A stretch of 64,000 nt of DNA from Brachionus rotundiformis (lineage: Eukaryota; Rotifera; Eurotatoria; Ploima; Brachionidae). The notes beneath the pieces were generated by a model. That model saw only the letters and a program-made list of their open reading frames with translations. It ran no database searches and was not told where the DNA came from. Of this stretch, positions 47,443 through 61,738 are shown piece after piece (position 1 is the first letter of the stretch; each line of letters begins with the position of its first letter). The position numbers were made by a program, and so were the translations under genes. The stretch spans positions 3,933,302-3,997,301 of the forward strand of contig JAESIW010000020.1 of the NCBI GenBank assembly GCA_016802295.1, written 5' to 3'.

Positions 47443-47930
47443 AATGTATTTTAAAAACTTGAACAAAAAAGTTAAAGCGACTTAATTATTAGTTAGACAT
47501 ATTTATGTTATTCTGTAAATCAATTTTTTAAAATAATTAACTATAGTCTTTTAGAAAAAAGTAAAGTTTAAAACTCTTTTTTTTTATAATTTTGTTTTTT
47601 TTTAGAAATCTTAAATAGAAATAATAAATTGTTTAATTAAAATTATTTATATTTATTCAAATTTTAATTTAATTGATTATAGATTCCTTATCATATTTAT
47701 TTTTTAAATTTAATTCTGTATTTCTGTTAAATTAATTAGATATCTGATATAAAGTTTTAATAATAACAAAATGATCCAATTTTTTCAAAATTAAATTCGT
47801 TCTTTAAATGGTTTAGTATATTAAAAGAGCGCTAAGAATTATTTTTACAGATACATTACTATAAATATTAATCCATATGAAATCAGAATGATATGAGAAT
47901 ACCAGTTTTTTGAATATCTTGTGCTTTTTT
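47443..47930. other. 3' flank of LIN7
   Basis: AT-rich sequence with no recognised gene. Confidence 0.5.
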
Positions 47931-48470
47931 AGTTAAAAAAATGCATATGAATAAGAAAAAACAAGACTTGGCGAACAACGCCAACCAGCTGGAATGGGAG
48001 TAAATGGGCCAAAAAAGAGAGTTATCAACATCGATGGTTCATAAATCAATGAATGGCTACAAATACAGGCATCTTTTGAACTCTTTTCTTAATTTTTAAT
48101 AAAGACTTACTGACTCGTGGTCATTCACCAGTCAGCCAAAAAGTTTGTTTTCATTTTTTTGCTAGGACCGAAACGCATAATTTTAGTAAGAATAGACTTG
48201 CAAAAGAAGAATGTGCCTTTGCCAGACTGCTACAATTATGAAAGTCAATCAACTTTATCAAAGAATCAGCACTGATGTTTGGCAGAAAAGCATGAATTTT
48301 CAGGAAGTTTTACGAGGATTCAAGGAACCTATAGGCCTTAGGCATACTCAAACGATGAACTTTACAAAGTATTCACTATATACATTCACTTAGTCATTTA
48401 GTTTTAGCAAACGGGATAAAAACTGCCAACATTTATTTTCGCCAATGGGTACTTTAAAGATTACTTAAGA
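47931..48470. other. GC-richer, possibly repeat-derived segment
   Basis: This segment is less AT-rich than its flanks and contains short open frames in several registers on plus (for instance about 48211-48393), none with a recognisable domain. Broken frames of this kind look like an old transposable element or pseudogene, but no homology can be named by eye. No flanking repeats were found. Confidence 0.35.
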
Positions 48471-48924
48471 TACAATGGGCTACATTAATTTAAATCCTTT
48501 TTTTTTAATATTAAAATTAAAAGTAAAATAAGTTTTTCAAATAAAAAACTTAACTCAAAACAGATAATTCAAATAACTAAATTTTTATTTTGACTTGTTT
48601 AAATAAAATCTCTATACTAATAAAATTTTAAAATCTTATAACTTAAAAAATAGTGAATTAAATCCTTTTTAATTTTAATTAAAAATAAAAAACTAATTAG
48701 AACTTAAATTTAAATATATAAAAATAAAAAAAAACTATTAACTTAGAATAGCTTGCTAAAATACATCAAAATTATATTTTGGCTTTTGATTTAGCTGGTG
48801 TAAAATTTTTGAACGCAATCTATAATTAACGTGAGCTCATCCTTTTTCCCATGCGCTCAACATCCACATTTTCCTTCGCTATTTAAATTAAAACGCTAAA
48901 GAAAAAATTATTATTTTTTTAAAA

Positions 48925-51900
48925 ATGGCCGACTTTAGCTTTGAAATACCTCCTCTTACAGCTCATCTAAAGCCAATTTTGGACAGCTATCCGCTTGGTG
49001 GTCAAATACTTAAGGTACTTAGAAAATATTAGACTTGCCAATACCAGTTTTTATTTTTATTGACCAGGAATTGCTTCAAAATGCTGAAGATAGTGGTGCA
49101 AAGGTGGTCAAATTTTTCATTGATCTAACTGAATATCCATCCGAATCGCTTCTACATCCTGGACTTAAAAAATTTCAAGTAACATGAGCAAAATTCTTTC
49201 CATATAGGATAACAATTAAAATAAAAATAACTTAGGGTCCTGCTCTATTGGTATACAATGATTCTCAATTTGATGAAAATGATTTCAAATCAATAATATC
49301 AATTAGACAGAGTAAAAAAAATGATAAGCCTCTAAAAATTGGTAAATTTGGTCTTGGTTTTAAATCTGTCTACCATTTGACTGGTAATTAGAAAATAAAA
49401 TTTTTTGATTTAAAGCAAATAATTTAAATGTTTTTAGATTTTCCATCTTTGGTAAGTGGTAATGACATGATCGTTTTTGACCCGCATGAAAAATACTTGA
49501 GGGAGCATAATGCCAAAAATGCAATGAGATTCAATTTTGAAAATGGTAAAGAAAACATATATTTTGAGAAATATCCAGATCAATTTGAACCATATAAAAA
49601 TATTGAATTGGACAAGGGTCAAAAGATTGATTTTAAAAATGAGTTCAAGGGTAGCTTGTTCCGTTTTCCAATTCGGAATAAAGAAGCTGCTGAAGTGTCA
49701 GAGTTGTGTTCTATTTATAAAGAAATAGACAAGATTATTTATGATGATATCCTGGAGTCTTTTTTTAAAGATCTTAATTTAATCTTGCTTTTTCTTAGAA
49801 GCTTAGAGTCAATAGAAATATTTGAGATAAAGAATGGTCAACAAGTCCTTATAGCAAGCACTTCACTCGATTTTGACAATTCTAGTCAAAATCTTCGTGA
49901 AATTCGTCAAAACTTTTTGGAAAGACTTGTTGCTTCATTGAGTCCAGATAAGATAATCAATGAGGAAACTTTTAATAGAGATGACATGGCATATAATTTC
50001 AAAATTGCCATAAAAACAATGGTTTTGGATAGGGATAAAAATTTGTATACAACTACCAATGATGAATATTTGATGAGTAGCTATGTAAAATTTAAGTCTT
50101 GTAGTGATGCTTTGAAAAATTTGGCACACAAGACTTCAAATTTTCCTGCCTGTGCCACAGCGTACAAATTAGAAAAGAATCCCCAAGAAAGATTTAGACA
50201 AAGTCGGTTTTTTTGTTTCTTACCAATGCCGGAAACAATTGAAAAATCAGGCCTACCTGTGCACATTCACGGCTCATTTGGTCTTCGTGATGACCGCAGA
50301 GATTTTAAATGGCTTTCGAATGATGCAAAGGAAGACGTAGCTGCCCAATGGAACGAGCTAATGGTAAATGAAGTTTTGAACATCGTTCTCATTCAGTTGA
50401 TTGACTATGCCAAATTTCTAATACAAGAAAACAATCCAGATTTTGATCTGGACAAATTTTACTCACTTTTACCAGATTTGAAGAATATTCCACAAAGTTG
50501 GAAAGAAAAACATTTGACTGTATTTTTAAAAAATTTAACTGAAAATAATTTAGTTCTAAATCGATGCTTGGAATGGTCTAATATTAAGCAAATCTATCTA
50601 ACTAACAAAATAAACTCTAAAATTGAGGACTATGTGAACCAAAATTGCCTTGAATCAGGAAATGATTTTATGAACACAGTTTACAATTGCTTTGATCCAA
50701 AGAAACTTTCTGCCATTGCCATACCGGACCATGTTTTGGAAATAATTAGTCTTAACAATTCGGATTTCTTGAATTACATTGACGAAGAGATAATTTTAAA
50801 TCAAATGAGACATAACTTCAATTATGAAAGCATATCCAATGAACAAAAGGTCCATTTGCTGAATTATCTAATTCACTCGGTATCTACAATAGAAATGCTT
50901 GATAAAATAGAATTATTGCCTTTGAAAAATGGCACATGGACACAATTTAATAAATTATCTATTTTCTACTTCGAAAATTCAGAGCTGATTAAACTTTTCA
51001 AAAAAATTGATCATTTAATTTTAGATGATGATAAATTAAACAAATTAAGTAAACATTATTTGTTTAATGAATTATTGAAAAATAATGATCAGAGAATTGT
51101 TACGTTCAATTGTGAGCATTTTGGCAAACTTTTTGAAAAAAGCTCAATAGATGAATACAATTTAGAGGATATTGAACGGGTTTGGCGATACATTTTGACC
51201 AATTTTTACGATTCATTAAAATCGCTGGAACATTTGACTCTTATTCCGTATGAACATGAAAACATAATTAGATTTTATAAGCTTAAATATAAAAACGATA
51301 TCAAATATTTTATTATTGATCAAAAAAACAAAGATTTGAATAAATTAAAGATTTTTTTTCAAAAATATTCCAGTGATAATAGCGGATGCTGGTTTTTTGA
51401 GAGTTTACCACAAGCTATTACCACTCATCCCAAAATATTTGATTACTTTTCATTTTTTGACAAGAATGGATTGATAGATTGCCTTTTGTGTTTGGATACA
51501 TACTGCACAAAATTCAAAATAAACATGCAAGAATTGGTCAAGAACTTAACTTTGGAAGAGAAAGAAATAATTGCTGGCTATTTGGACTCAGTGGAAACTA
51601 TTTCTAGAGACAATTTTGAGTCAATTTTAGTAAACAAACTTCCAATATTCAAAGCAATCAACAAACATGATGAGATGTTTACGATAAACGATGCCAAATT
51701 TCAATTTCTCAAAACCAACATGGAAATTGAAGATTTACCAATTGATCCTAATTTGATAATCATTGACGGAAATTATACAGAAAAATTACTTTCAAAATTA
51801 AATCTAAGACATTATAAAATAAGTAATCTAATTGAGGTTAGTATTGACCATCATTTGGCCAACAAAGATCCCAAGTCTATAAGTGCATTTATTGAATGGA

Positions 51901-54900
51901 TAATGGTAAATAGATTCAAATATATTGACAATGTTCAGCTGCATACTTTTTTTCAAAACTCCTTGGCTCTAAAGCCGATTTTCACTGATAATTTAAATGA
52001 GTTTAAATTCTTAAAAAGTATTTACGATCCCAAAGATCGCTTTATTAAAATTTTTGTTCCCAGAGAGACTCAATTGAATGAAGTTTATGAGAACGAACTT
52101 TTTTATCCAAGTTTGCAGCCATATTTAAAACGTGACATCAAAATTCAGCTCTTTGAAAAATATTTTGAACAATTGGACTCAAACAAGGCTGGTGTATCTG
52201 AAGAGAATTTTTTTGAAAAATGTAAAATGGTTTTTGAGTACATGAGTACAAGACAAGATCAAAGTGATAAATTAATAAAATTGTCATTTCAATACAATTG
52301 GCTACCATCCGCTGATTATGCAAATTGGTCAGATGCAAAATTTTATAAAAGCACTCAACTTTGGGATACCAAATACAAGAGTTTAATTAAATATGTGAAA
52401 CCAATTCATCATACAAAATTAATTCCAAATGAATACAAAATTAAATTAAATATTATCACTATGAGTCCAGGCTTAGAAGATGTCATTTTGAATCTTGGTT
52501 ATGTCCTGAATAACTACAAGTCAACTGGTTTTACCGATTTGGAACGAATATATACCTATTTTCAAGATTTAATTATAAATTCAAAGTATACACCTAATTA
52601 TTTGATGGAAAGACTAAAATCTCATTTTGGGGCTAAAAAATTTATTTTTGATGGTATAAATGACTTTTGTGATGCTTCTAGTCTAATATGGTCATCTGAA
52701 TTGGGCGACTTGTCACCTTACTTAACAGTGGTGAGTCAAAATACAACTTTGAGAAAATTTCAGGCCCTATATATAAAAGCATTTGGAATCTGTGACAAGC
52801 TGAATTTGGCTTTATTGATAGATTTATTGGAAAAAATAAAAAATAATTTCAGCAAAGACTCAGATTCAGGCTCGAAAAATTCAATTTTGATTTTTTCAAT
52901 TTATAATTTAATTGAGCAAAAGTTTCACCAAGAGCTTGTTGGTAATGGTGATTTAAGATCAAAATTTATACTTCCAGTGATAAATTTGAATAACAATTTT
53001 GAATTCGAAAAAATAGATAAATGTGTTTATCTAATAGAAACTGAGAGTCAACATTACAATGAATCAAATGAATTGTTATATGATGAAATTTTGTCCGAAA
53101 AAATTGATTTGCTTGGTCAAAAAGGATTCAAAATATGCAATCAAAAGTTAAGCACCAAGTTTTTAAGAAAATTGGGAATGAGTTCATCGATAGAAAAATT
53201 GATGGACGTCGAAAATATGACCATAGAGTCTTTTGGTCAGCACGAAAAACTCACTGATCGTTTAAAAGAAATTCTTGACGGATACAAAGATGGCATTTCT
53301 ATTTTTAAAGAAGCCATTCAAAATGCTGATGATGCAGGTGCTACCATTGTCAAAATATGCTACGACAAGAGAAAAAACAACATGTGGAAAAATCCAAACA
53401 AATTGTTGGATCGCGGATTGATAAAATGCCAAGGAGAAAGTCTTATTTTTTACAATGATGCTGTTTTTACAGACAATGATTTTAAAAATTTAATAAGACT
53501 TGGCTCAGGTTCTAAAAAAGATCTCAAAGACAAAATTGGAAAATTTGGTTTAGGCTTTAATTCATTCTACAATGTGACCGATTTACCATGTATTCTGAGC
53601 CGTGACAGCTTGGTCCTATTAGATCCAAATGTTAAATTTATGAGCAACATTATAAGAAATAAAGGCGAGCCCGGCAAAAAAATCAACTTCAAATCAGTCA
53701 ATCAGTTTATAAGATCAAATTATTGTGACCAATTTAAGCCATTTGAAAATTTGTTCGGCTGTGATATATTTAATAATGATTTTTTCTATAATGGTACACT
53801 AATTAGACTTCCTTTGCGAACTGAGCCAAGTGAAATAAGCTCTCACATTTATAACAAAGATTCTGAGGTTGTGTCTCTTTTGGATATACTTATTAAAAAT
53901 GCTGAATCTTTGCTTTTATTTACTCAATCTGTTCGCAAAGTTGAATTTTATGTCATACCAGCTGAAGCAGTTAGTCCTGATGCTAAATTAGTCATAAAAA
54001 TTGAAAAAAATCCTCAACTCTATTTGGAAAAATTTCTAAATCCCATCAACCAAGAAGAATTTTTTTGCCAAACCAAAATTCTCACTGCATGTTCCAACAA
54101 TTCTCAAAATGATATAAAATCAGCAATCATTCTGCGGAATACAGTTGAATTGTTTCCAGAAAATTTTCCTCTAGTAGCGCCAAAATTTAGGTCAGACAAA
54201 GCATCAAGCGAACATTTTTGGCTCACGGTTTCATCATACCAACCAAAATATCTAATAAAAAACAATCCTGAATTTGAAAAATTCATTCCATGTGTTGGTT
54301 GTGGTGTAAAATTGGAAAAAAATGAGAATAATTATTCAATTAAGAGCATTGAAGGCCAAGCTTTTTGCTATTTACCACTACCAATTTACTCAGATCTAAA
54401 ATTTCATGTAAATGCAAGCTTTAATGTGAGTCGGGATAGACTATTTTTTAACGATAATACCAAAGATGATAAGGCTTCAAATGAAAAGTACAAATGGAAC
54501 AGCTATTTGACTAATCCATTGGTCGAAAACCTTTTATTAACTATTAACTATTTATTAAAATCCGCCGAAGTAAATGCAAATGATTATTCCACATTTATAT
54601 CAACCTTGTGGCCTCTGGATATTAAGTTAAGCTATTTTGCAAATTTTGAAGCAAAATTTTTTGAAACCATCTGCGCGCCCAACAATAACCACTACATTTT
54701 TCCAACTGTTTTAGATCAAAAAGACAAATTCACATGCTTTGACAAATCTTGTTTTGTTGATTTCCAATTTAAAAATGAAAATATTCAATCAGTTGCTCTT
54801 AAACTACTAAAAAGTATTTATAATACCAAACCACTAGTGGTAATTCCCCTAAAATATTTGGCTATGATAAAAAAATACTCAAATAATGACTCAAAATTTG

Positions 54901-57900
54901 TGAATGATTTTCGCTTACTGGAAATTTTGATATCTAATTTATCTATCATAGATATGGATGATTACATTAAATTACTACAGTTCTATTTGATAGAAAAGTG
55001 CTACAAGATGAACAAATTGACCGAATATGGCAAATTAATCACGGAAGAAAAGTGTATACCTACATGCAATCGAAATTATAAACATCTAAAAAATTTAATT
55101 GACCCAAATTCGAGTACTTATTTTAAATCTTTATTTTCAAAAGAAGATGACATGTTTCCTTGTGATGAGTTGATTAAGGATAATCAAACCTGTAGCAAAT
55201 TGACAAGTCTAGGTATCAAAAAACAGTATCTGGATGATAAGACTGTGATTGAGCTGGCCAAAAAAATTGAATCTTTGAGAGATATTGCCAAGGCTAAAAA
55301 CCTATCCAAAACTTTGACTGAATATTTATATGATTATGTTTCTAAAAAAGAAGAAAACGGTGTAAAAGATTTAATAGAAAATTTAGATGAGATAAAATGG
55401 ATGTTTGCCTTAGATAAGCCTGAAAAATGGTCTTTTCCATGGTTCAAATCTGAAAATATAAAATACAGCCCTTCAAAACTTTACAATAGCGCAAAAAAAG
55501 AGTTAATTGGCTCAGTAGCACCATTGTATAATAATAAATATTCAAAAATTATAAAAAAATCAAATGAAGATAATCTATTAAATTTGGCTATAGAACAATT
55601 TATATTGTTAAAAAAGCATTACCAAAGCAACGACAATGAGCTACCAAAATTTACCATTTATTTTAATAATTTTTGCGAATATCTACAGAAAAATTCTACT
55701 GAAAGTTATAACAAAAGTTCGAAAGAAATTGAGACCAAATTAGAATTTTTGAAAAAAAATCTTCCAGAAAAATGGATTTACGCAGAAAACAACACTAAAG
55801 CGAACAGATTTTTAAGCTTGGACTCATTTGCTATTCATGTTGAGAATCAGATCGAACCTGATCTATTACAATTTCCAAAAAGCCTCATCAATGATCATAA
55901 AAAAATTAACTTCTTCAAAAAAATGGGACTAATTGACAATTTTACCATAGAAATGTTGAGGTTGAAGTTGTTCAATTTAAATGATCAATATAAAAATTTA
56001 CAACTTGAAAAAGATAAAATGGACTATTGTTTAAAAATAGTAAACGAAATTTTATTTATTGATACAAGATATAATAATTCTGAGTCTCTTAGTGAAATGG
56101 TTGAGAGCAAAAAGTTTTATTTACCAGATGAGAACTGTATCCTAAGACTTAGTAGCGAAATGTGCTACGAAAAATCTTTAAGTTCTTTACTATCAAAATA
56201 TAAAATTTACTCTGTACATCCAAGTATTGCGTTTAAAAAATTTGGCATCAAAAGTTCAAAAGATAAAGTTCTAAGCGAAATTGGAAATCAGATGTCTATT
56301 CAAATGGAAACATTTGGCCAAAAAGAAAATTTAGTAGACCGTATCAGAGATATTTTAAACAGATACCCTTCAGTGCCTGGTATATTTAAAGAACTAATTC
56401 AAAATGCTGATGACGCAAAAGCTACTGCAATCAGCTTTATTTTAGACTATCGGACCCTTGGCAAAAAATATATACCATTCACTGAATTAGCCAGTCAACA
56501 AGGACCTTCATTATGCTGCTATAGCAATTCTATTTTTACCGAAGATGACATGAATGGCATAGTTAGTTTGAGCAAAGGAAGCAAGAGGGAAAAAGTGGAA
56601 AAAATTGGCAAATTTGGAATCGGGTTTAACAGCGTATACAATCTGACTGATGTACCTCAATTTATCAGCAATTTTAGTGATTTTGTCTTGTTTGATCCGA
56701 GCTGCAATTATTTTTTGTCTTTAGACAAGGCTAATCCAGGAATTAGGATCAAAAATGCCAAAGAAAATTTGGAAAATGACCTGTTTAGAGATTTGCTTAG
56801 TGGATTTAGGCTTGATGGTTTCAATCTGGAAAATGCTACCATGTTCAGATTTCCGCTGCGAACTAAATTGTCTGAAATATCAACAGCAACTTTTGATGCA
56901 AAAAAAGCGCTTAATTTAATGGAAAATTTCATCAAAAATGATTGCCATAATGTTATTCTATTTTTGAAAAATATCCAAGAAATTTCTTTTTATCGTTCGG
57001 ACGAAAATGGAAAAATAGAAAAAATAGACCATGTGAAAAAAATCTGTGACCCTAATTTGGTATTTGAATTGGAAAAGCAGCGCTTTTTTAACTATGAATT
57101 GAATTTAATTCCAAATAGATCAACAAATTACTGGACCACAATAGAAAGCTCTGAATGCAAAAAAGAGTATTATGTTCTGGAACAATTTGGTTTCGATAAA
57201 AAATTTGATCATGATGGTCTTATAAATAAATTAAATTGCAGACCAAAAAGTAAATATTTTCCAAGTGCATCGTTGGCATTTGATATGGACCTAATTCGAA
57301 AAGAACGCTTTGATCAAGATTTTTATATATACAATTTTCTGCCTCTTGAAAAAGAAAAATCACCTCTTAAATGTCACTTAAACGCTTACTGGGCTCTTAG
57401 AGAAGAAAATCGAACTAATCTTTTTGATTTTGGCATGAGAACAAAAGATGCTGATAAAGATACTGCTGATTGGTTGACCAATTGGAATTTAAGCTTAATT
57501 AATCTAATTATTTTGCCATTGTATATGGAACTGCTTAAATTGTTTAAAAAACATACCATGTTTTGCATTTCAAAGGATCCATCAAGGCTTATAGAAATTT
57601 ATTTGTCTCTTTTCCCAAATAAAATTTCAAAATCAGACAGTTTAAAATCATATTTTGAAAAATTTTGCCAAATATTTTATAAAGATATTTATAGTCAAGA
57701 ATCGATTCCCATTTTTAAAAACGAAATCAAATGGCTGAAGCCTTGTGACTTGTATTTTTCAACAAAATTTGAAAATTTTAAAACCTATTTATTTGAACGA
57801 ATTGATTCAATAGATACTTTATGTGATATAATTTGGAATGGAAATATCAAAATATGTAGATATAACGAATTGGTCAACAATTTCAAAATAAATAGTAATT

Positions 57901-60900
57901 TAGATCTAAAATTACTAACATCATCTATTTTAGTTAAAGAATTGTCCAAGTTTGGACCTAATATTGTTGGCAAAAAAATAGAAGACTCAATTTTTTTGAA
58001 AATTGAATATCTTCAAACAATACTTAGATTTTGTATAAAAGAAAATCTAGAAGGTTGCCCTTTACTCCTAAGAAATGATAATGTTTTAGACTATTTTAGT
58101 AGTTATAAAAAAGCTATCCGGCGTTATAGTTGTAATTTTAAAAAATGTCAAAATCTTTTTTTACATAAAGATTTTTATGAATTTTTCCAAAAAGAAAAAA
58201 ATTCTATTTTGTTTAGAAAAATTGAAATCAATGATTTGACCGAATTAATTCCAAGCATTTTAGATACAGAAACTTATTTTATAGCTGAATCAGACAAATA
58301 TCCAGAATTTAATTTGGAACAGTCTAAACAAATCGATCAAGTAATCAAATTGATCATAGAATCAATTGATAATGTTCAACATTTGAGTAAAAGTGAACTT
58401 TTGGAAAAACTAAGACCAATTGAAAATTGGGCGCTTATTACAGTTGAGAAAAACGGAAAAAAATATCAAATGCCAATAAAAGAGGCTGACACCATACTTT
58501 TAAATAATTACAATTTTTTGTCTCAAGCTTTAAATTTACCAGTTATATCCGTTCGAAATTTAGAATGTGATTTTTTAAAAAAAATTGTTCAAAATTTTAA
58601 CCAAATTGAGGACCTAATTTCATTTTTGCAAAATAAACAAAGCATTTATGAAAAAATATTCGACGTAAATAATAGTTTAAAATTTCTTGATACATTGGAC
58701 CGAAATATACTCAAACGCTTTGAGAGAGAAGGAATACAGAATAAAATCATAGAGATTTATCATTTTGAACTAAATAACTCCCCAAATCATTCTCAATATT
58801 CTATAAAAAATTTTTTACCGACTCTTCCCATTTACCAAGACATATTTGACCGTATTAGACCAATCAATGATACCAATGTTATCTTGTTGGACTTTTCAGA
58901 TTTACCAGAAAAAATAGAACGCTTTTTAAATGAAAATAAAAATTCGGAAGATAGTTATCTATCAGAATTTTTAGAATTTGCAAATCACTACAATTATTGC
59001 ATAATGAAAAACCAATACCACAAACTATTCAAATTTTTGCAAATTAATACAACACCAATTGAGAACCTTTACTATCGTTTTTTCAATTGGGTTTTGGAAA
59101 TAGATGATTTAAAATTGTTACAGTTTCATGTTAAAAATTTGCTTTCAGTCGGAATGGAAAAACTTAAAGCAGATGAAAATCTTTGGAATTTGTTGGTCGA
59201 ATTGAAATTTATCCAAATAGGGAATACTTTTTATTCGGCCAAGCAGCTTTATGATCCTCAAAATGAACTTTTTAGAAATTCGCTGACCGATCTTCTTCTA
59301 CCGGACAACCTAAATACATCAGAATGGAAGTATTTTCTGTACGAACTGGGCCTCAAGCAAGAGCCGAAAATAGAAGATATGATTCTGATTGCTAAAACAT
59401 TAAGAGACAAATATTTAGATAAATTAATCGATCTGAAACAATTGGACCAGGTGTGCGATCTTTATTTTGGCCAAATGGACAAGTTTCAGCATAAGAGAGA
59501 GTTGACAATCGAAATAAAAGACATTGAGTTTATTCCTATCTCGAACTATGATTATCTATTAAAATCCATAGAGGATCCAATTTCGATCCACGGTGACTTG
59601 ATTTGTCTGAACAACTCAATTTATAGCAGTGATCAAGAGCTCGCCTGGTTGGTTAAACCGGTGCTTCCTTTATATGTAAAAAATATGGAACATTGCTCTG
59701 GAGTAATTAGCAATCTTCCAAATGAGATTATTTTGGAAAATTTTCAAAAGCTAGTTTCCATATTATCTAATAAAAATAATCATAAGCTTAAAAATTTAAG
59801 CTATAATGAAATTAAGGAATTGAAGAATTTGATTTCAAAATATTATTTCCAATTTCAATCAATTAATGATGAAGATTTACTTGAAAAACTTAGAGATACA
59901 AATTTGATCTTGGTAAGGAACAAAAAAAACAATTCTAATGAATTTTGTAGAGCTAACAAGGTTGTTAAAAACATGACATATATGGACCAAATAGATGAAT
60001 TTGTATATAAATTTCCAAATGAGCTTTCAAAATTTTGGCCATTCTTCAATAAAATAGGTGCTTGTGAAAATATTCCATTTACTTATTTACAACAAGTTTT
60101 GGAGCATTATTACATGACAGAAGATTTACTTAGCGAGCAAGGATTTAAAGATGTCCTGATAGTTATAAAGCATCTTTTTTTTGAAAACGTAATTGATCAG
60201 GATAATTTGCCAAAATTAGATCTTTATTTTCCAAATTCAAAACGCGAAATGAAAAATTTAAACTCTCTTTTTTACATGGATAAGCCTTCTTACAAGAATA
60301 TTATCAAAAACAGTGATGAAATAAAGTCAATTAGTTTGTTTGATATCAAGGAGCTTATCAATCAGATTTATAATCGAAATAATTCTGATTCTGGTGATGA
60401 AAATGGCAACCAAAAAACCAATACATATAAAAGTATTACGCTAGGGCAAATTTCATGGAAGTCCATATTTGAAAATTATGAATATTTTAAGATAAATAAC
60501 GATTTGGCACCCAAGCGGTTGTCTGATAAGTTGGTCGAAAAACTAAAAATGGATAATGAAGAAAGAGTTGTGGACAATTACTTGATGGATAAGTTGCATT
60601 CAGATAATTTTTTTGACTTATTATTTGAATGCTTTTGGGCAATAAATGATGAAAAAAAATTTGAAATTGATGATGAATTAAAAAATGATATCAAGAGTTG
60701 CATTAAATTGATAAGCATTTTTAGAATTGATAATTTGGTGACTCAGTTTTTTGATTTCCACAACCCAGAAAGTCTTTTTAAGGATTCTCAAAAAAGTGTC
60801 AAAATAGCAAGACTTAAAGCTGAAGATGGTCAAGGATTAAATTTTGTAATCCGTAGTGATTTTTCTGATGAGAATGATATTAATTTTTATTTGGCAGAAA

Positions 60901-61094
60901 CAATTGTAGAAGAAATAAAGAGGCTTTTTTTCCTCAAATCCTATCAGAGTATGGAGCTAATTAAAACCTGCTTGGAACAACGCTTATACAGATTTATTTA
61001 CATGATCACAAAAATTCTCCAAAATAATGATGAAACAACTAATCATGAATTTATAAATAACTACAATTTTGAGTTTCCAATGTCAATTGTTTGA
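48925..61094 (+). CDS. sacsin-like giant protein with three Hsp90-type ATPase repeats
   Basis: Four exons (48925-49014, 49068-49178, 49236-49383, 49438-61094) encode about 4,001 residues; the last exon alone is 11.66 kb. Sacsin is a co-chaperone scaffold involved in cytoskeletal and mitochondrial quality control in vertebrates. Three sacsin-type repeats each carry an Hsp90-like nucleotide-binding fold. ELLQNAEDSGA with GKFGLGFKSVYH is near residues 31-110, EAIQNADDAGA with GKFGLGFNSFYN near 1400-1480, and ELIQNADDAKA with GKFGIGFNSVYN near 2430-2510. Repeats two and three open with FGQHEKLTDRL and FGQKENLVDRI. The catalytic-type Glu and the Asn/Asp motifs are kept in all three. I see no N-terminal ubiquitin-like domain and no C-terminal J or HEPN domain; the protein ends NFEFPMSIV. 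It is therefore sacsin-like rather than a clear SACS ortholog. Function is unknown. Confidence 0.9.
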
Positions 61095-61738
61095 ATTTAA
61101 AAATTTAATACAGTTTTTTTTAATTAATAAATTAATCCATTGTTTTTTTTATAAATAATATATAATTTTTTATTTATTGCTTTAAAGCAATTTGGTCAAG
61201 GTGAGCAGTACCAGAAACCGGAAACCTTTTTGTTTTGGCAAAAAGTAAAAAAATAATCATTGTTAACAATTTTCAAGACAATTAGATAAATGAAATTTAA
61301 AAATTAATTAGATATAACTAAAAGATAAAATTAACTAGTTAAGCTATTAGTACAAGTGACATTCTTTTTTGGATTTTACTGCAAAATTATTATCCTAACA
61401 CAAAAATAATTTATTAAAATTCAAAATATGAAAACTTTTTTACCTTACAAACAAATATCTCAGCAGTATTTGAAAAATACAAGCTGAGATTTTAAATTAG
61501 ATTAATATGAAGAATATTTTTTAAATTTATCAGCTACTAAGAATTAATTGAAAATTAAGATAGTGTTGATTTTATTATGATTATTATTTGGTCGAGCATT
61601 CGATCAAAAAATTTGGCTTTGTTTCCATAGAAATTTTTGCTAGTCAAAATTTGAATTTTTCAAATTTAATCTTAATTTTCCCTTCTTAAACAAATCAAGT
61701 TCGAAATGAAGAATATGAAGCTAAAAGAAAATGATTCA
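61095..61738. other. spacer between sacsin-like gene and WD40 gene
   Basis: AT-rich and without recognised coding content; a 10-40 base GC-richer patch at 61195-61235 carries no nameable motif. Confidence 0.45.

Noticed and set aside
60900..61094. A degenerate J or HEPN domain at the end of the sacsin-like protein
   Set aside because: No HPD motif or HEPN R-x4-6-H pattern was seen in the last few hundred residues.
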